A stretch of DNA of 64,000 bases, from contig NZ_JAPFPW010000002.1 in NCBI RefSeq assembly GCF_026155325.1, forward strand, positions 248,001-312,000. Reading direction: 5' to 3'. Positions 9,114 to 17,400 of this stretch are shown piece after piece. The position numbers and the translations under genes are program-made. The DNA comes from Desulfobotulus pelophilus (lineage in GTDB: Bacteria > Desulfobacterota > Desulfobacteria > Desulfobacterales > ASO4-4). Below the pieces are notes generated by a model, which saw only the letters and a program-made list of their open reading frames with translations, was not told where the DNA came from and did no database searches. Every line of letters begins with the position of its first letter. Position 1 is the first letter of the stretch.

Positions 9114-9596
9114 GGCGTTTCCTTTCCGAAAAAGGGGACAGGAAGAGAGTGGCAGAAATTTCCGGCACGCTGATTTTGCTGATGAGACGAGAAGTATGCT
9201 CTCTTTCTATCACAGGGGAAGGGAATAGAAAAGTGTCACTTGGGGAGGGCCGTTTCAGCTGGCGTTCTGAGAAGGCAAGAGCCCGCCAGACCGGGTGTAT
9301 CCGATTGGTTGCCATAGCACGAAGGGAGTTTCGGTAAACGATACGGTATTCTATGACAGGTAGCCACTGTATCGCTGCCGTTTTGGTTCCGAGTCCATTC
9401 CTTTGGTATCAAGCGTACCTGTCTGGTTGGTATGGGGGCCGTCCCGCTTATCTGCTTTCCGGCTTCAGGTTGCCATACTGGAAATGCCGGTATGGTTCGC
9501 GGAAACATAAAAAAAGGTTTTTTGCCAGCACTCAGCGCTGGCAAAAAACCATGGTAACGGGAAAAGGGAGGTGGCCGAAGCTGCAGCCGGTGCCTG
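9114..9596. other. Non-coding stretch with a terminator at its right end
   Basis: 480 bases without a convincing gene; frames on both strands lack ribosome sites and family resemblance. Two copies of GGTTGCCATA (9307-9316 and 9469-9478) and several related GGTAxGG words occur. The right end carries the terminator of the UPF0210 gene. The promoter of the minus-strand gene ending at 8517 must also lie here. Confidence 0.55.
9509..9550 (-). terminator. Intrinsic terminator of the UPF0210 gene
   Basis: Perfect 14-base inverted repeat (GGTTTTTTGCCAGC / GCTGGCAAAAAACC) with a 7-base loop at 9516-9550. Read on the minus strand, the hairpin is followed by a run of seven T (9515-9509), a classical rho-independent terminator 47 bases past the UPF0210 stop. 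It may also stop plus-strand transcripts, though it lacks a T tract in that direction. Confidence 0.9.
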
Positions 9597-10970
9597 TCAG
9601 TTTTTCAGGGAGTGGATAGGGGCGGGTATGCGTCCGCCCTTGGTAACAAAACTGCCCTTTGCCGTGGCATTGTGTACATGGATAATGTTGGCAAAACCGA
9701 GAAGTCCGCCGAAGTGGGCCATATCTCCGGCTTTTTTACCGGGTACGGGGATAAGCCGGCAGGCTGTGGTTTTGGCGTTGATCATGCCGATGGCCATTTC
9801 ATCCGCTATAATTCCTGCAAGGGTTTCCACGCTGGTATCGCCGGGTATGGCCACCATGTCAAGGCCCACGGAGCATACGGAGGTCATGGCTTCCAGTTTT
9901 TCTATGGTAAGGAATCCTTTGCTGACGGCTTCGGCAATGTTGAGGTCTTCGCTCACGGGGATGAAGGCTCCGGAAAGTCCGCCAACGTGTGAGCTGGCAA
10001 AGGCACCGCCCTTTTTGACCGCATCATTGAGCATGGCAAGGGCTGCCGTGGAGCCGGGTGAGCCGATGCTGATGAGGCCAAGGCTCTGGAATATTTCTCC
10101 CACACTGTCTCCAGCCGTTGGGGTGGGTGCCAGTGAAAGATCCACCACACCAAAGGGGATTCCCAGTTCGCTGGCCACTTCCCTTCCGATGAGCTCTCCG
10201 ATGCGGGTCACTTTGGCTGCGGTGCGCTTGATGCATTCGGCTATGTCGCCAAGATCCATGTTGGGATCTGCTTCCAGTGCACGGTCAATGGCTTTTTTGA
10301 CCACCCCGGGACCGGATACACCCACATTGATGACGGCGTCTGCTTCTCCTATGCCCAGATAGGCACCCGCCATAAAGGGAATGTCCTGGGGGATATTGGC
10401 AAAGACGCAGAGTTTGGCACAGGCAAGGCCGTCTTTATCCGCGGTGCGTGCGGCGGCGTCTTTGATGGCGTGACTCATACGCAGGACGGCATCCATGTTG
10501 ATACCTTCCCGTGTGCTGGCCACATTGACGGAAGCGCAGACCCTTTCGGTTTCCGCAAGGGCCTGGGGCAGGGCGGCAATGAGGGCGTCATCTCCTCTGG
10601 CAATACCCTTTTCCACAAGGGCCGTAAAGCCGCCTACAAAATCTACGTTTACCCTGCGGGCAACGCGGTCCAGGGTATGGGCTACGGCTACCATGCCTTT
10701 GGGGCCGAAAGGGGCGGCTATGGTGGCAATGGGACTGACGCTGATGCGCTTGTTGACCACCTGAATGCCGTATTTTTCTCCGATACGGTTGCACAGTGGT
10801 ACAAGATTGGCGGCAAGATTACCGATCTTTTTTTCTATATTGGCACAGAGTCTGTCAATATCATCGCTGACACAGTCAAAAAGGTTCACCCCAAGGGTGA
10901 CGGTACGGACATCGAGATGCTCGTTGTTGAGCATGCCGAGTATGGTAAGGATTTCCCTGTCGTGAATCAT
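9597..10970 (-). CDS. UPF0210 (PFL/DUF711) family protein
   Basis: 457 residues, the normal full length for this family. The N-terminus (MIHDREILTILGMLNNEHLD) and the glycine-rich segments VGVSGPGVVKKAID and LAPTPTAGDSVGEIFQ are typical. The fold is related to glycyl-radical enzymes such as pyruvate formate-lyase, but the biochemical function is unknown and no radical-glycine motif RVxGY is visible at the C-terminus. The family is commonly encoded beside an ACT-domain protein, as here (next gene upstream in transcription, 11153-11704), which suggests amino-acid-linked regulation. A strong terminator follows at 9516-9550. The 182-base gap to the ACT gene contains a hairpin, so co-transcription is uncertain. 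Confidence 0.93.
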   Translation of the reverse strand: MIHDREILTILGMLNNEHLDVRTVTLGVNLFDCVSDDIDRLCANIEKKIGNLAANLVPLCNRIGEKYGIQVVNKRISVSPIATIAAPFGPKGMVAVAHTLDRVARRVNVDFVGGFTALVEKGIARGDDALIAALPQALAETERVCASVNVASTREGINMDAVLRMSHAIKDAAARTADKDGLACAKLCVFANIPQDIPFMAGAYLGIGEADAVINVGVSGPGVVKKAIDRALEADPNMDLGDIAECIKRTAAKVTRIGELIGREVASELGIPFGVVDLSLAPTPTAGDSVGEIFQSLGLISIGSPGSTAALAMLNDAVKKGGAFASSHVGGLSGAFIPVSEDLNIAEAVSKGFLTIEKLEAMTSVCSVGLDMVAIPGDTSVETLAGIIADEMAIGMINAKTTACRLIPVPGKKAGDMAHFGGLLGFANIIHVHNATAKGSFVTKGGRIPAPIHSLKN

Positions 10971-11080
10971 GGGCTGGCTCCGATTAAGTGTTTTTCTGAT
11001 AAGCGTTCAGCATATTCTGCCCTTTCGCTCTGGGAGGGGGGCATGCACAGCGGCAATGGTAATGCTTGTTTTTATTTTTC

Positions 11081-11100
11081 CCCTCTCCTCCGGGAGAGGG
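11081..11100. repeat. Short GC-rich stem-loop between ACT and UPF0210 genes
   Basis: CCCTCTCC / GGAGAGGG with a 4-base loop, followed on the plus strand by ACCAGGGGGAGGGAGGG. There is no T tract in the minus-strand (gene) direction, so this is not a good terminator. The 'ccctctcc..gggaga(g)ggg' form matches a common intergenic palindrome class and may be a repeat or a processing or attenuation site. Confidence 0.5.
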
Positions 11101-11152
11101 ACCAGGGGGAGGGAGGGACTGGTTCCCGGGTACAGTCAGTACCGGGGACAGC

Positions 11153-11704
11153 CTACATTCGGGTGATGGATTCAAAAATATTGCGATGCTGGATATTGAT
11201 CACAAGGCTGAGTTCCGCGGCCCTTGTTCTGAGGTCTTCGGAAAGGGTTGCTGTATCGGTGGATACCGGTACATCCACCTCGTAAATCATGAGGTTACGG
11301 GCAGGGTCATCGCCGCCCTCAAAGATGGCCCGAAGGTTGGTGACATTTACTTTGTGCCTGGCCAGAATGGCTGTGATTTCCGCTACAAGGCCCTTTCTGT
11401 CCGGACCGAAGCAGGTGATGACAAAGGGTTCCGAAGGGATGACGCCTGTTGTGTCCGGTTCACCTATCGGTTTGACCAGCACATCCATTCCATGGGGAGA
11501 AAGGGTTTTGCGGAGTCTTGCCTGCAGTTCCTCGACGGAAAGTTCCTGGGTGAGGGTGGCGATAAAAAGGCCTGCAAACTGGGTTTCCAGCAGGGTCTGG
11601 CTGACCTGATCCAGATTGCCGCCTTCCTGAAAGATAGCCTCGGATACGGAGGCAAGGATACCGGGTCTGTCGTTGGCCAGAACCGTGACAATAACTTTTT
11701 TCAT
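11153..11704 (-). CDS. Tandem ACT-domain protein (GcvR-like / UPF0237 group)
   Basis: 183 residues with two ACT domains: the first opens with VIVTVLANDRPGILASVSEA, the second with FVITCFGPDRKGLVAEITA (near residue 95). ACT domains bind amino acids and regulate enzymes or regulators. This two-domain architecture is that of the glycine-cleavage repressor GcvR and relatives. There is no DNA-binding domain, so any regulatory action would be by protein contact. The downstream UPF0210 gene is its usual genomic partner. The start MKKVIVTVLAND is preceded by a weak AAGGAAAAGC-type site. Confidence 0.9.
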   Translation of the reverse strand: MKKVIVTVLANDRPGILASVSEAIFQEGGNLDQVSQTLLETQFAGLFIATLTQELSVEELQARLRKTLSPHGMDVLVKPIGEPDTTGVIPSEPFVITCFGPDRKGLVAEITAILARHKVNVTNLRAIFEGGDDPARNLMIYEVDVPVSTDTATLSEDLRTRAAELSLVINIQHRNIFESITRM

Positions 11705-11823
11705 AAATCCTGCTTTTCCTTTATGGTAAAACCGTCGTACCGTGTGAAAATTGTCTGCGGGGATTCTATTATTTTTTGAATCCCTTACAATAAACAGTAC
11801 TTTTTCCCATGAAAGGCAGGTTT

Positions 11824-12081
11824 ATGGAAGTTTTTTTTTACAAGTTACCCCTCTGTCCCCGTTGTATGGCAGCGGAAAGACATGTCCGGCGTCTGCTGGC
11901 AGGTGGCGGGTATGAGCTTCACACCATCGATATGCTGAAAAACCGGCAGAAGGTAAAGAAAGATGGCATCTCCATGGCTCCGGCCATACGGATCAGGAAC
12001 CGTGTACTTTCCGGTCTGTGGCTCAGTGAGGTGAAAATCAAACGGTTTCTGGAAGAAACTCCGGAGATGGATAAGCACTGA
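11824..12081 (+). CDS. Small thioredoxin-fold protein with CPRC motif
   Basis: 85 residues starting MEVFFYKLPLCPRCMAAERH. A beta strand followed by CPRC is the glutaredoxin/thioredoxin-like redox site, here in a minimal domain. APAIRI gives the Ala-Pro in the position of the cis-proline. I chose the ATG at 11824, behind AAAGGCAGG; an in-frame ATG at 11809 exists but leaves the ribosome site inside the gene. A disulfide or metal role is likely, the partner unknown. The next small gene begins 19 bases downstream, probably in the same transcript. Confidence 0.75.
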   Translation: MEVFFYKLPLCPRCMAAERHVRRLLAGGGYELHTIDMLKNRQKVKKDGISMAPAIRIRNRVLSGLWLSEVKIKRFLEETPEMDKH

Positions 12082-12100
12082 ATGGCTGGTGGAGGTGGGC

Positions 12101-12316
12101 ATGATCCCCGACAGGAATGAGAGGTGGAAGGCTGCTTTTGTGGATATGGTGAAAAAAATGTCATCTGTTCGCCGTATTGTCACTTCATCCGAAGAAAAGA
12201 AGGCCGAAAACAGAGGGTGGGAGGAGACAGAGGATGAATACCGGAAGCGTCAGGCAGAATGGCTTGAAAAGATGGGGGAGAAGAAGAAAAAAAAGGCAGG
12301 GCAGCCCCGGTTCTGA
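12101..12316 (+). CDS. Small highly charged protein, unknown
   Basis: 71 residues beginning MIPDRNERWKAAFVDMVKKM, rich in Lys, Glu and Arg and ending in a Lys tract (EKKKKKAGQPRF). The start is set by GGAGGTGGGC directly before the ATG at 12101. Nineteen bases separate it from the thioredoxin-like gene. No domain is recognised. It is likely soluble and helical and might be a nucleic-acid or anionic-partner binder (weak inference from composition). Confidence 0.6.
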   Translation: MIPDRNERWKAAFVDMVKKMSSVRRIVTSSEEKKAENRGWEETEDEYRKRQAEWLEKMGEKKKKKAGQPRF

Positions 12317-12405
12317 TTCGCGTGTATGCCGTCCTGCCCTGCCTCTACAGGAATCGCTGCCTGGTAACTTTGTGGCAGGGAACCTGCGGAGGCCTGCCGG
12401 TGCAA

Positions 12406-12465
12406 CCCTTTCCCAGCCTTTCCGGCCGGGAACCTGAGAGGCTCAGATCCCCGAAAGGGAAAGGG
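12406..12465. terminator. Long structured hairpin between convergent genes
   Basis: Outer arms CCCTTTCCC (12406-12414) and GGGAAAGGG (12457-12465) enclose a second stem with CTGAG (12434-12438) and CTCAG (12442-12446), extended by GGGA/TCCC. It lies between the plus-strand small gene (ends 12316) and the minus-strand chemoreceptor gene (ends 12481). There is no T tract on either side, so termination would be rho-assisted or the element is another structured RNA or repeat. Confidence 0.45.
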
Positions 12466-12480
12466 CTGCTGAAGTGGCAC

Positions 12481-14133
12481 TCAGATTTTGAAAATACCCA
12501 CGGAATCCTGCAGTTTTTCCGATAAGCCCCGCAGGGATCCAGCGCTGGCGTCTACTTCAGCGCTGCCTTGCGACACCGCGCTGATCCGTTCGGTAATCAT
12601 GGCTATCTCCTGGGCGATTTCGTTGGCCACTGTGGAGCTCTGACCCACATTCCGGGTGACTTCATGCAGGCCGCCTGCTGCCTGGGCCACGTTGTCGGCA
12701 ATCTCCCGGGTCACAAGCGTCTGCTGATCCACCGCCGCGGCTACTCCGTCGATCATTTCATTCACATTGGTGATTTCATTGGTGATTTCTTTGATCTCTC
12801 CGACGGTTTCAGCGGTGATCTGCTGGATTGACTGGACATTGGTCTTGATTTCTTCGGTGGCACGGGCCGTTTGCTGGGCGAGCTCTTTGATCTCGTTGGC
12901 AACGACCGCAAACCCCCGGCCGGCATCGCCGGCTCTGGCCGCCTCGATGGTTGCGTTCAGGGCCAGGAGGTTTGTTTGCCCTGAAATGACGTTGATGGTC
13001 TCGATGATCTTTCCGATTTCCATGGCGGCGTGACTCAGGTTGGTGATGTTGTCCGAAGCCCGCCGGGTTCGTACAACGGTCTGGGCACTGGTCTCTCGGG
13101 TCTTGCCAGTGCTGGCTGCGATCTCACCCATGGTGGTGTTCATTTCCTCTGCCGCCGATGCAATCATGGCAATGTTGGCCGAGGATTGTTCCGCAGCGGC
13201 AGCCACGGAAGAGATATTGGCACCCATTTCTTCGGCAGCAGCGGCCATGGCGTGGAATTTGTCCCGCATGTCCGCTGCCCCTTCAAAAATCCGACGTGAA
13301 ACCACGGTCAGTTCGCTGGAGGAAGAGGCCAGTGCTCCGACGCCACCGACCACGCTGCCCAGAGTGCTTCGGAGCGTATCCAGCATGCGGCGGGTGGCCC
13401 TGAGCATCTTTCCGGTCTCGTCTCTGGCACCGTCGGTCACCTGACAGGTCAGATCGTTGTCAGCCATGGTTTCCACCACAGTCATCACCTGATGAATGGA
13501 GCGTGTTACGCTGCGTCCGACCCTGAAGACCATGAGCAGAGCCACGGCGGTGGAGATCAGGGCGATTACGGAAATGATCCGGAACATCCGGCTGATGGTT
13601 GATTCCATTTGCTCCGTTGCATTGGCCAGCTTTTCATCCTTCAGGGTAATCAGTTCGGCCATGTAATCCCTGGACTCATAGGCTAGGGGTGTGGCCACCT
13701 TCTGGTATTCCGGAAGAAGCGTGGCCCGCGTTTCCGGCGGAACCCCCTTGAGCTCCGTGCAGAATTGCAGTCCATAGTTCACAAAAGCCATGGTGCTGCG
13801 TTCCGCGTTTTCCAGAATGGTCATCTCATCCCTGTCCGAGATGCGTGGTCTGAGGGCGGCATAGCTTGCCGAGATGTTTTTGATGACCCGCTCAAGGCTC
13901 TGGAGGTCCCTGTCGATGTTGCTGCCGAGCATCATATTGCGCGTCAGGCGGCTTACGTAGTTCAAATCACTGTTGATTTCCAGAACATTGATTTTTCCCC
14001 CTACGTCCCGAAGAACCACATTGGTATACAGTGATCGGATGGAAAGAACTTCATTGAGGCTGACACCGGTGAGGCAGCCTATGGCCAGCAGAAACACGGC
14101 TCCGATTACACACATTTTTAATTTAATGGACAT
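12481..14133 (-). CDS. Methyl-accepting chemotaxis protein
   Basis: 550-residue transmembrane chemoreceptor. TM1 (about 6-28) and TM2 (about 185-205) flank a roughly 155-residue periplasmic domain predicted as a helical bundle (4HB_MCP-like). HAMP follows, and then the long cytoplasmic coiled coil with the conserved hairpin [19 protein letters not shown] that contacts CheA and CheW. No CheR-docking pentapeptide is present at the C-terminus (ends VGIFKI). I chose ATG 14133 (MSIKLKM) because AGGAG stands just before it; an in-frame ATG at 14148 precedes the ribosome site. No other chemotaxis gene is nearby, so it is an orphan receptor. Confidence 0.93.
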   Translation of the reverse strand: MSIKLKMCVIGAVFLLAIGCLTGVSLNEVLSIRSLYTNVVLRDVGGKINVLEINSDLNYVSRLTRNMMLGSNIDRDLQSLERVIKNISASYAALRPRISDRDEMTILENAERSTMAFVNYGLQFCTELKGVPPETRATLLPEYQKVATPLAYESRDYMAELITLKDEKLANATEQMESTISRMFRIISVIALISTAVALLMVFRVGRSVTRSIHQVMTVVETMADNDLTCQVTDGARDETGKMLRATRRMLDTLRSTLGSVVGGVGALASSSSELTVVSRRIFEGAADMRDKFHAMAAAAEEMGANISSVAAAAEQSSANIAMIASAAEEMNTTMGEIAASTGKTRETSAQTVVRTRRASDNITNLSHAAMEIGKIIETINVISGQTNLLALNATIEAARAGDAGRGFAVVANEIKELAQQTARATEEIKTNVQSIQQITAETVGEIKEITNEITNVNEMIDGVAAAVDQQTLVTREIADNVAQAAGGLHEVTRNVGQSSTVANEIAQEIAMITERISAVSQGSAEVDASAGSLRGLSEKLQDSVGIFKI

Positions 14134-14823
14134 CAGTACTCCTGTCATAGCTTCTGTACGCTGTCATTGCCCGGTTTGAGCGGGACAGGACAGGGGTGAA
14201 CGGTGATCGGGGCGGTTGACACCCTTTCGGGTCAATGGACGGGAAGGGAGGAGATGGATCCGAAAAAGGAAAAGGGTGCTGCCCCATTTTCTATAACTTT
14301 TTCATATGTTTTTATGGTTTTTTGTTCAGTTTTTGTTTTTTTAATTTCCCAGTCAAAATCCTTTCATTCTTCCATTCGGTTCACTGATGCATCCAGGATG
14401 CTACCCTTCGGTGGCCAATATCTTTCCTTTGGCCTTGTGTCAAGACAGATGTCACCGTCGGCCGGATTGTTTCAGTCAGTCTGGAAAGTTTTCATTATGT
14501 TTCGTTTTTATGGAAGCAAAGGGGTCGCAAAGAGGGAAGGGGATGGATTCATATTTTCTGATATCAGGTCAGAAAACATCCGTGGCGGGTTGTCTGGGGG
14601 CGGGGCAGAATTGGTGAGCTTCAGCGGGATATTTTCCATGGGCTTTGGCAGGCAATGGGTGCGATGTTTTTTTTGTTGATTTTTGGAATTGAATGTCAGA
14701 TGTTTTCGGAAACAGACAGGGAAAACGGCGTTTTGTGAACGGGTGACGCAAGCGTGTTTTTTTCTATGAAGAAAGTATCTTATTCAGTGGATGCTCAAAT
14801 GCCATTAGGGCTGGGGAGCAACG
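14134..14823. other. Long AT-richer intergenic region between divergent genes
   Basis: 690 bases between the chemoreceptor (minus) and AraC-type regulator (plus). It must hold both promoters. A 158-codon frame (14203-14679) has no ribosome site, irregular composition and no family resemblance, so I do not call it. An inverted repeat lies at 14554-14576 (separate entry), and TGTTTTCGGAAACA near 14709 forms a small dyad. Confidence 0.55.
14554..14576. promoter_or_regulatory. Inverted repeat, candidate operator
   Basis: TTTTCTGA and TCAGAAAA are perfect 8-base arms around a 7-base loop; the left arm overlaps a second palindrome, CTGATATCAG. It lies about 250 bases upstream of the AraC-type regulator. 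It could be an operator or a hairpin; no regulator assignment is possible. Confidence 0.35.
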
Positions 14824-15687
14824 GTGGGCGTGTTAAAAGTTCGCTACTTCAAACATGAGGATGTGGATGGACTGGAAATTTTAAATTGCCATGAGTCCAG
14901 TTTCCGATTCCCTTGCCATTTGCATGAAAATTACTGTGTCTGGCTCAACCTCTCATGTGGTGAAAAGATCATTCAAAAAGGAGAAACAAGACTTCTTGAA
15001 CCTGGATTTTTGGGTGTCATTCATCCCGGCGACATTCACTCCAACGAACCTTGTGAGTCCGGTAGCAGAAGCTTAAAAACATTTTATCTGTCCCCTGCTA
15101 AGCTGAAAAGTACCTGCCGTGAAAATCTGGATTGTAAAGAAACATCCGTGGAATTGAGAACGAATTTTTACAAATCCAGCAACACCATCCGTCTTCTTTT
15201 ATCTCTGGAGTCTTCCTTGCTTACGGATTGTTCCGGCAGCCTGGAACGGCAGACAGCTTTTTTAGCCGTGGTGGCAAGTCTTGTTCGGTTTTGTGGTGGC
15301 CTCACTCCAGGTCCCGCACAGGCTCGCTACGAAGAAAAAAGGAGACTTACAAAAGCCATTGATTTTTTTTATGACCGAATGGGAGACAATTTTTCTCTTG
15401 ATGAAATCGCATCCTGTCTGGATTGCAGCCCCTATTATTTCATCCGTTTCTTTAAAAAAGCAACGGGGCTTACTCCACACGCCTACCTCATTCAATTGCG
15501 CCTTGAAAAGGCAAGGGCGCTGCTTTCCCAGGGACGAGCCATAGCGGATGCGGCCTTGCAGTCGGGATTTAACGATCAGAGTCACTTGTATAAGTACTTC
15601 CAAAAGAGGTATGGAGTAAGCCCAAAGGCCTACCAAAAGCAGACGCGGATGGTCTCCGGTCATCGGAGCAGGGCCGGGGATTCATGA
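14824..15687 (+). CDS. AraC-family transcriptional regulator
   Basis: 287 residues: an N-terminal cupin-like sensing domain (about 1-170, with His-rich NCHESSFRFPCHLHENYC) and a C-terminal double helix-turn-helix (about 175-280). Recognition features include FSLDEIASCLDCSPYYFIRFFKKATGLTP and GFNDQSHLYKYFQKRYGVSP (split over adjacent helices). Start GTG 14824 has GGGGAG before it; a second in-frame GTG lies at 14830. The 3' end overlaps the convergent EamA transporter gene by six bases. AraC regulators with this cupin are often paired with DMT exporters, so it probably controls that transporter in response to a small metabolite (inference). Confidence 0.9.
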   Translation: MGVLKVRYFKHEDVDGLEILNCHESSFRFPCHLHENYCVWLNLSCGEKIIQKGETRLLEPGFLGVIHPGDIHSNEPCESGSRSLKTFYLSPAKLKSTCRENLDCKETSVELRTNFYKSSNTIRLLLSLESSLLTDCSGSLERQTAFLAVVASLVRFCGGLTPGPAQARYEEKRRLTKAIDFFYDRMGDNFSLDEIASCLDCSPYYFIRFFKKATGLTPHAYLIQLRLEKARALLSQGRAIADAALQSGFNDQSHLYKYFQKRYGVSPKAYQKQTRMVSGHRSRAGDS

Positions 15688-16617
15688 TCGGGATGCGGCT
15701 GTCTGCTTCCCTGCTGCGCTTTCTTTGTGTACGCACAAAGAGACTACTGCCAGAATCATCAGAGCGGCTCCAAAGTAACCGGATGATTTTATATTTTCAT
15801 CCAGCAGAAGCCATGCAAGGACACTTGCCGTCAGGGGCTCAACCATGGTCAGTATGGACGCCGTGGAGGCAGTAACGGTTTTCATGCCAAGAAAGAAGAG
15901 GGTATAGCCCAAGGCTGAAGGAATGAGCCCGATATATAATAGGAGACGGATGCTTTCCGCAGAGGGGGCGCAGACCACAAGAGATGATAATGAGGCAAAA
16001 GGAAGGAGCCCGGTGGCTCCGACACCAAAGGCAATGACAGTGGTTTGCAGTGGGTGATAGTCCTTGCTGAGTGATCTGCCTAGAAGGGTTACCGATGCAT
16101 ATCCGAGTGCGGAGCCAAACGCAAGCGTCATGCCCAAAGGGGTATTTCTGTTGATAGACAAGCTAACATCAGGAATGCCGACGATGAAGATAGTACCTGC
16201 CAGTGCTAAAAAAAGCGCCAAGCATAGATTGGTACTCAATGGTTCCTTCATGAAGAAAACGGAAGCAAGGGCGACAATGACAGGAGCTGAGCAAAGAGTG
16301 ATCACGGTTGCGATTGACACTCCTACATATGCTATGGCAGCGAAATACAACACCTGATAGGCGGCAAGCAAGATGCCCAGCAAAGAGATCTTGGCGCGAT
16401 CCCGGAAGCATATCTGTTTGCGGGTATTCTTCACACATACCACAGAAAACAGATAGACAAATGGGAATGCCAATGCAAGTCGGAAAAAACCGATTGTGAG
16501 CGCATCAATATCAGATATCTGGTATATGGACTGGGTTGCAATTCCCACGGTGCCCCAGAGAATACCGGATACGAGAACAAGAAGAATACCCCTGCTGATT
16601 AATGGTTGTTTTATCAT
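15682..16617 (-). CDS. EamA/DMT-superfamily transporter
   Basis: 311 residues with ten predicted transmembrane helices in two repeated EamA halves. The first half contains LVSGILWGTVGIA, the second FGSALGYASVTLLGRSLSK and the typical end-of-repeat segment MVEPLTASVLAWLLLDE. Members of this family export or import small metabolites such as amino acids. It is convergent with and overlaps the AraC-type regulator gene. The short positively charged C-terminal tail is cytoplasmic. Start ATG 16617. Confidence 0.92.
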   Translation of the reverse strand: MIKQPLISRGILLVLVSGILWGTVGIATQSIYQISDIDALTIGFFRLALAFPFVYLFSVVCVKNTRKQICFRDRAKISLLGILLAAYQVLYFAAIAYVGVSIATVITLCSAPVIVALASVFFMKEPLSTNLCLALFLALAGTIFIVGIPDVSLSINRNTPLGMTLAFGSALGYASVTLLGRSLSKDYHPLQTTVIAFGVGATGLLPFASLSSLVVCAPSAESIRLLLYIGLIPSALGYTLFFLGMKTVTASTASILTMVEPLTASVLAWLLLDENIKSSGYFGAALMILAVVSLCVHKESAAGKQTAASRS

Positions 16618-16830
16618 GTCCGCAAAACCTTTTCAAGTATGGCATAAAAAGCAGATTGCATTGTTATGGCCCTTGCCAGGAGTCGCGACACTTGAGTGCA
16701 TGTCCGTTACTGTCGTTGGCAAGCTTGCTATGGCGGCCGGTCTGGATCCCCTGATGGCAGAAGATGCATTGCAAATTGCGATGTCTGAGTATTTTGATGG
16801 TGTAGTGGAAAAAAGGGGTTGTTTTTTTGC
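16616..16830 (+). pseudogene. Remnant resembling an RsbW-type anti-sigma-factor ATPase N-terminus
   Basis: The translated segment ATLECMSVTVVGKLAMAAGL followed by DPLMAEDALQIAMSE matches the first helix and strand pattern of HATPase_c_2 anti-sigma factors (consensus: VR..V..LA...GL....AED..LAVSEA.TNAI.H). It then diverges (YFDGVVEKRG) where the N-box should be. The rest of the domain is absent. The fragment starts at the end of the EamA gene, and its ATG overlaps that gene's start codon on the other strand, so there is no room for a normal promoter. I read this as a degraded gene end left by a rearrangement. Confidence 0.4.
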
Positions 16831-17238
16831 GCCCCGAATCTGTCTTTTGCTAAAACTCCATGCCGTTTCAGCATACAAGTTTTCTTCTTTAATCCTTGTT
16901 ACCATACGGGTATCTCCATCGGTCAGTCTGCAGGATACTGTCAAAAAGTTAAAAAGATTTATTGTAAAAAATTGGCTTCCCCCCATAAGAATTGAAAGCA
17001 GCAGCAAGTCCGTTTCAATCCATTATTGAGGAGACTGTTGGGTTGCCATTGGTTTTTGCTATAAAAATGAAGCCGTACCGGCCCGGTAGGTGGGATGGAT
17101 GGGCGTGCTGATGAGGGAGCGTCTGTTCTTTCATCGGAAAAGTTTTGCTGCACGGACTTATGTCAATGGTCCAAATTTTTGATCCGCTTTTGGCCAATAA
17201 AAATGACCCGTTTTGATAAATTAAATTTTTATTTTTTC
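16831..17238. other. Decayed intergenic DNA, possible insertion-sequence end
   Basis: No intact gene. Near 17175-17225 two related words, TTTGATCCGCTTTTGG and AATGACCCGTTTTGAT, occur close together and recall the repeated transposase-binding units at the ends of IS21-like elements. I could not identify a transposase frame beside them. The region is AT-rich toward 17220-17240 and may supply a promoter for the downstream gene. Confidence 0.35.
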
Positions 17239-17400
17239 TTGAGTCGACAACTCAAATTTCGGACTTGAGTTGTTCTGTACCCGCAGCAAAGATACCCATG
17301 TGGTGCGGGATCTTGAGGTGAATGCCGTCAATGTGTACTGCCATATCGTGGCCAGATGAAGTTAAAGGAGTTAAAGGGGACAGCCCCCTTTGGTTTTTTT
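17239..17400 (+). promoter_or_regulatory. Candidate leader with alternative hairpins and terminator
   Basis: Three related arms occur in order: TTGAGT (17239-17244), CAACTCAA (17248-17255), TTGAGTTG (17265-17272). The middle arm can pair with either neighbour, giving mutually exclusive hairpins. About 100 bases later AAAGGGG-ACAG-CCCCTTT (17373-17391) is followed by GG and seven T, the form of an intrinsic terminator. This sits just before or inside the start of the Lnt-like gene, so transcription attenuation is possible. Confidence 0.35.

Noticed and set aside
9307-9478. Direct repeat GGTTGCCATA as an attachment site
   Set aside because: Only ten bases, no integrase nearby and nothing mobile between the copies.
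12317-12480. Possible riboswitch (words such as GAACCTGAGAGG recall TPP or glycine aptamers)
   Set aside because: The consensus cores do not line up, and the region lies between convergent gene ends with no gene downstream to control.
14203-14679. 158-codon plus-strand frame between the chemoreceptor and AraC genes
   Set aside because: No ribosome site, patchy composition, no resemblance to a family, and the region has the look of promoter DNA.
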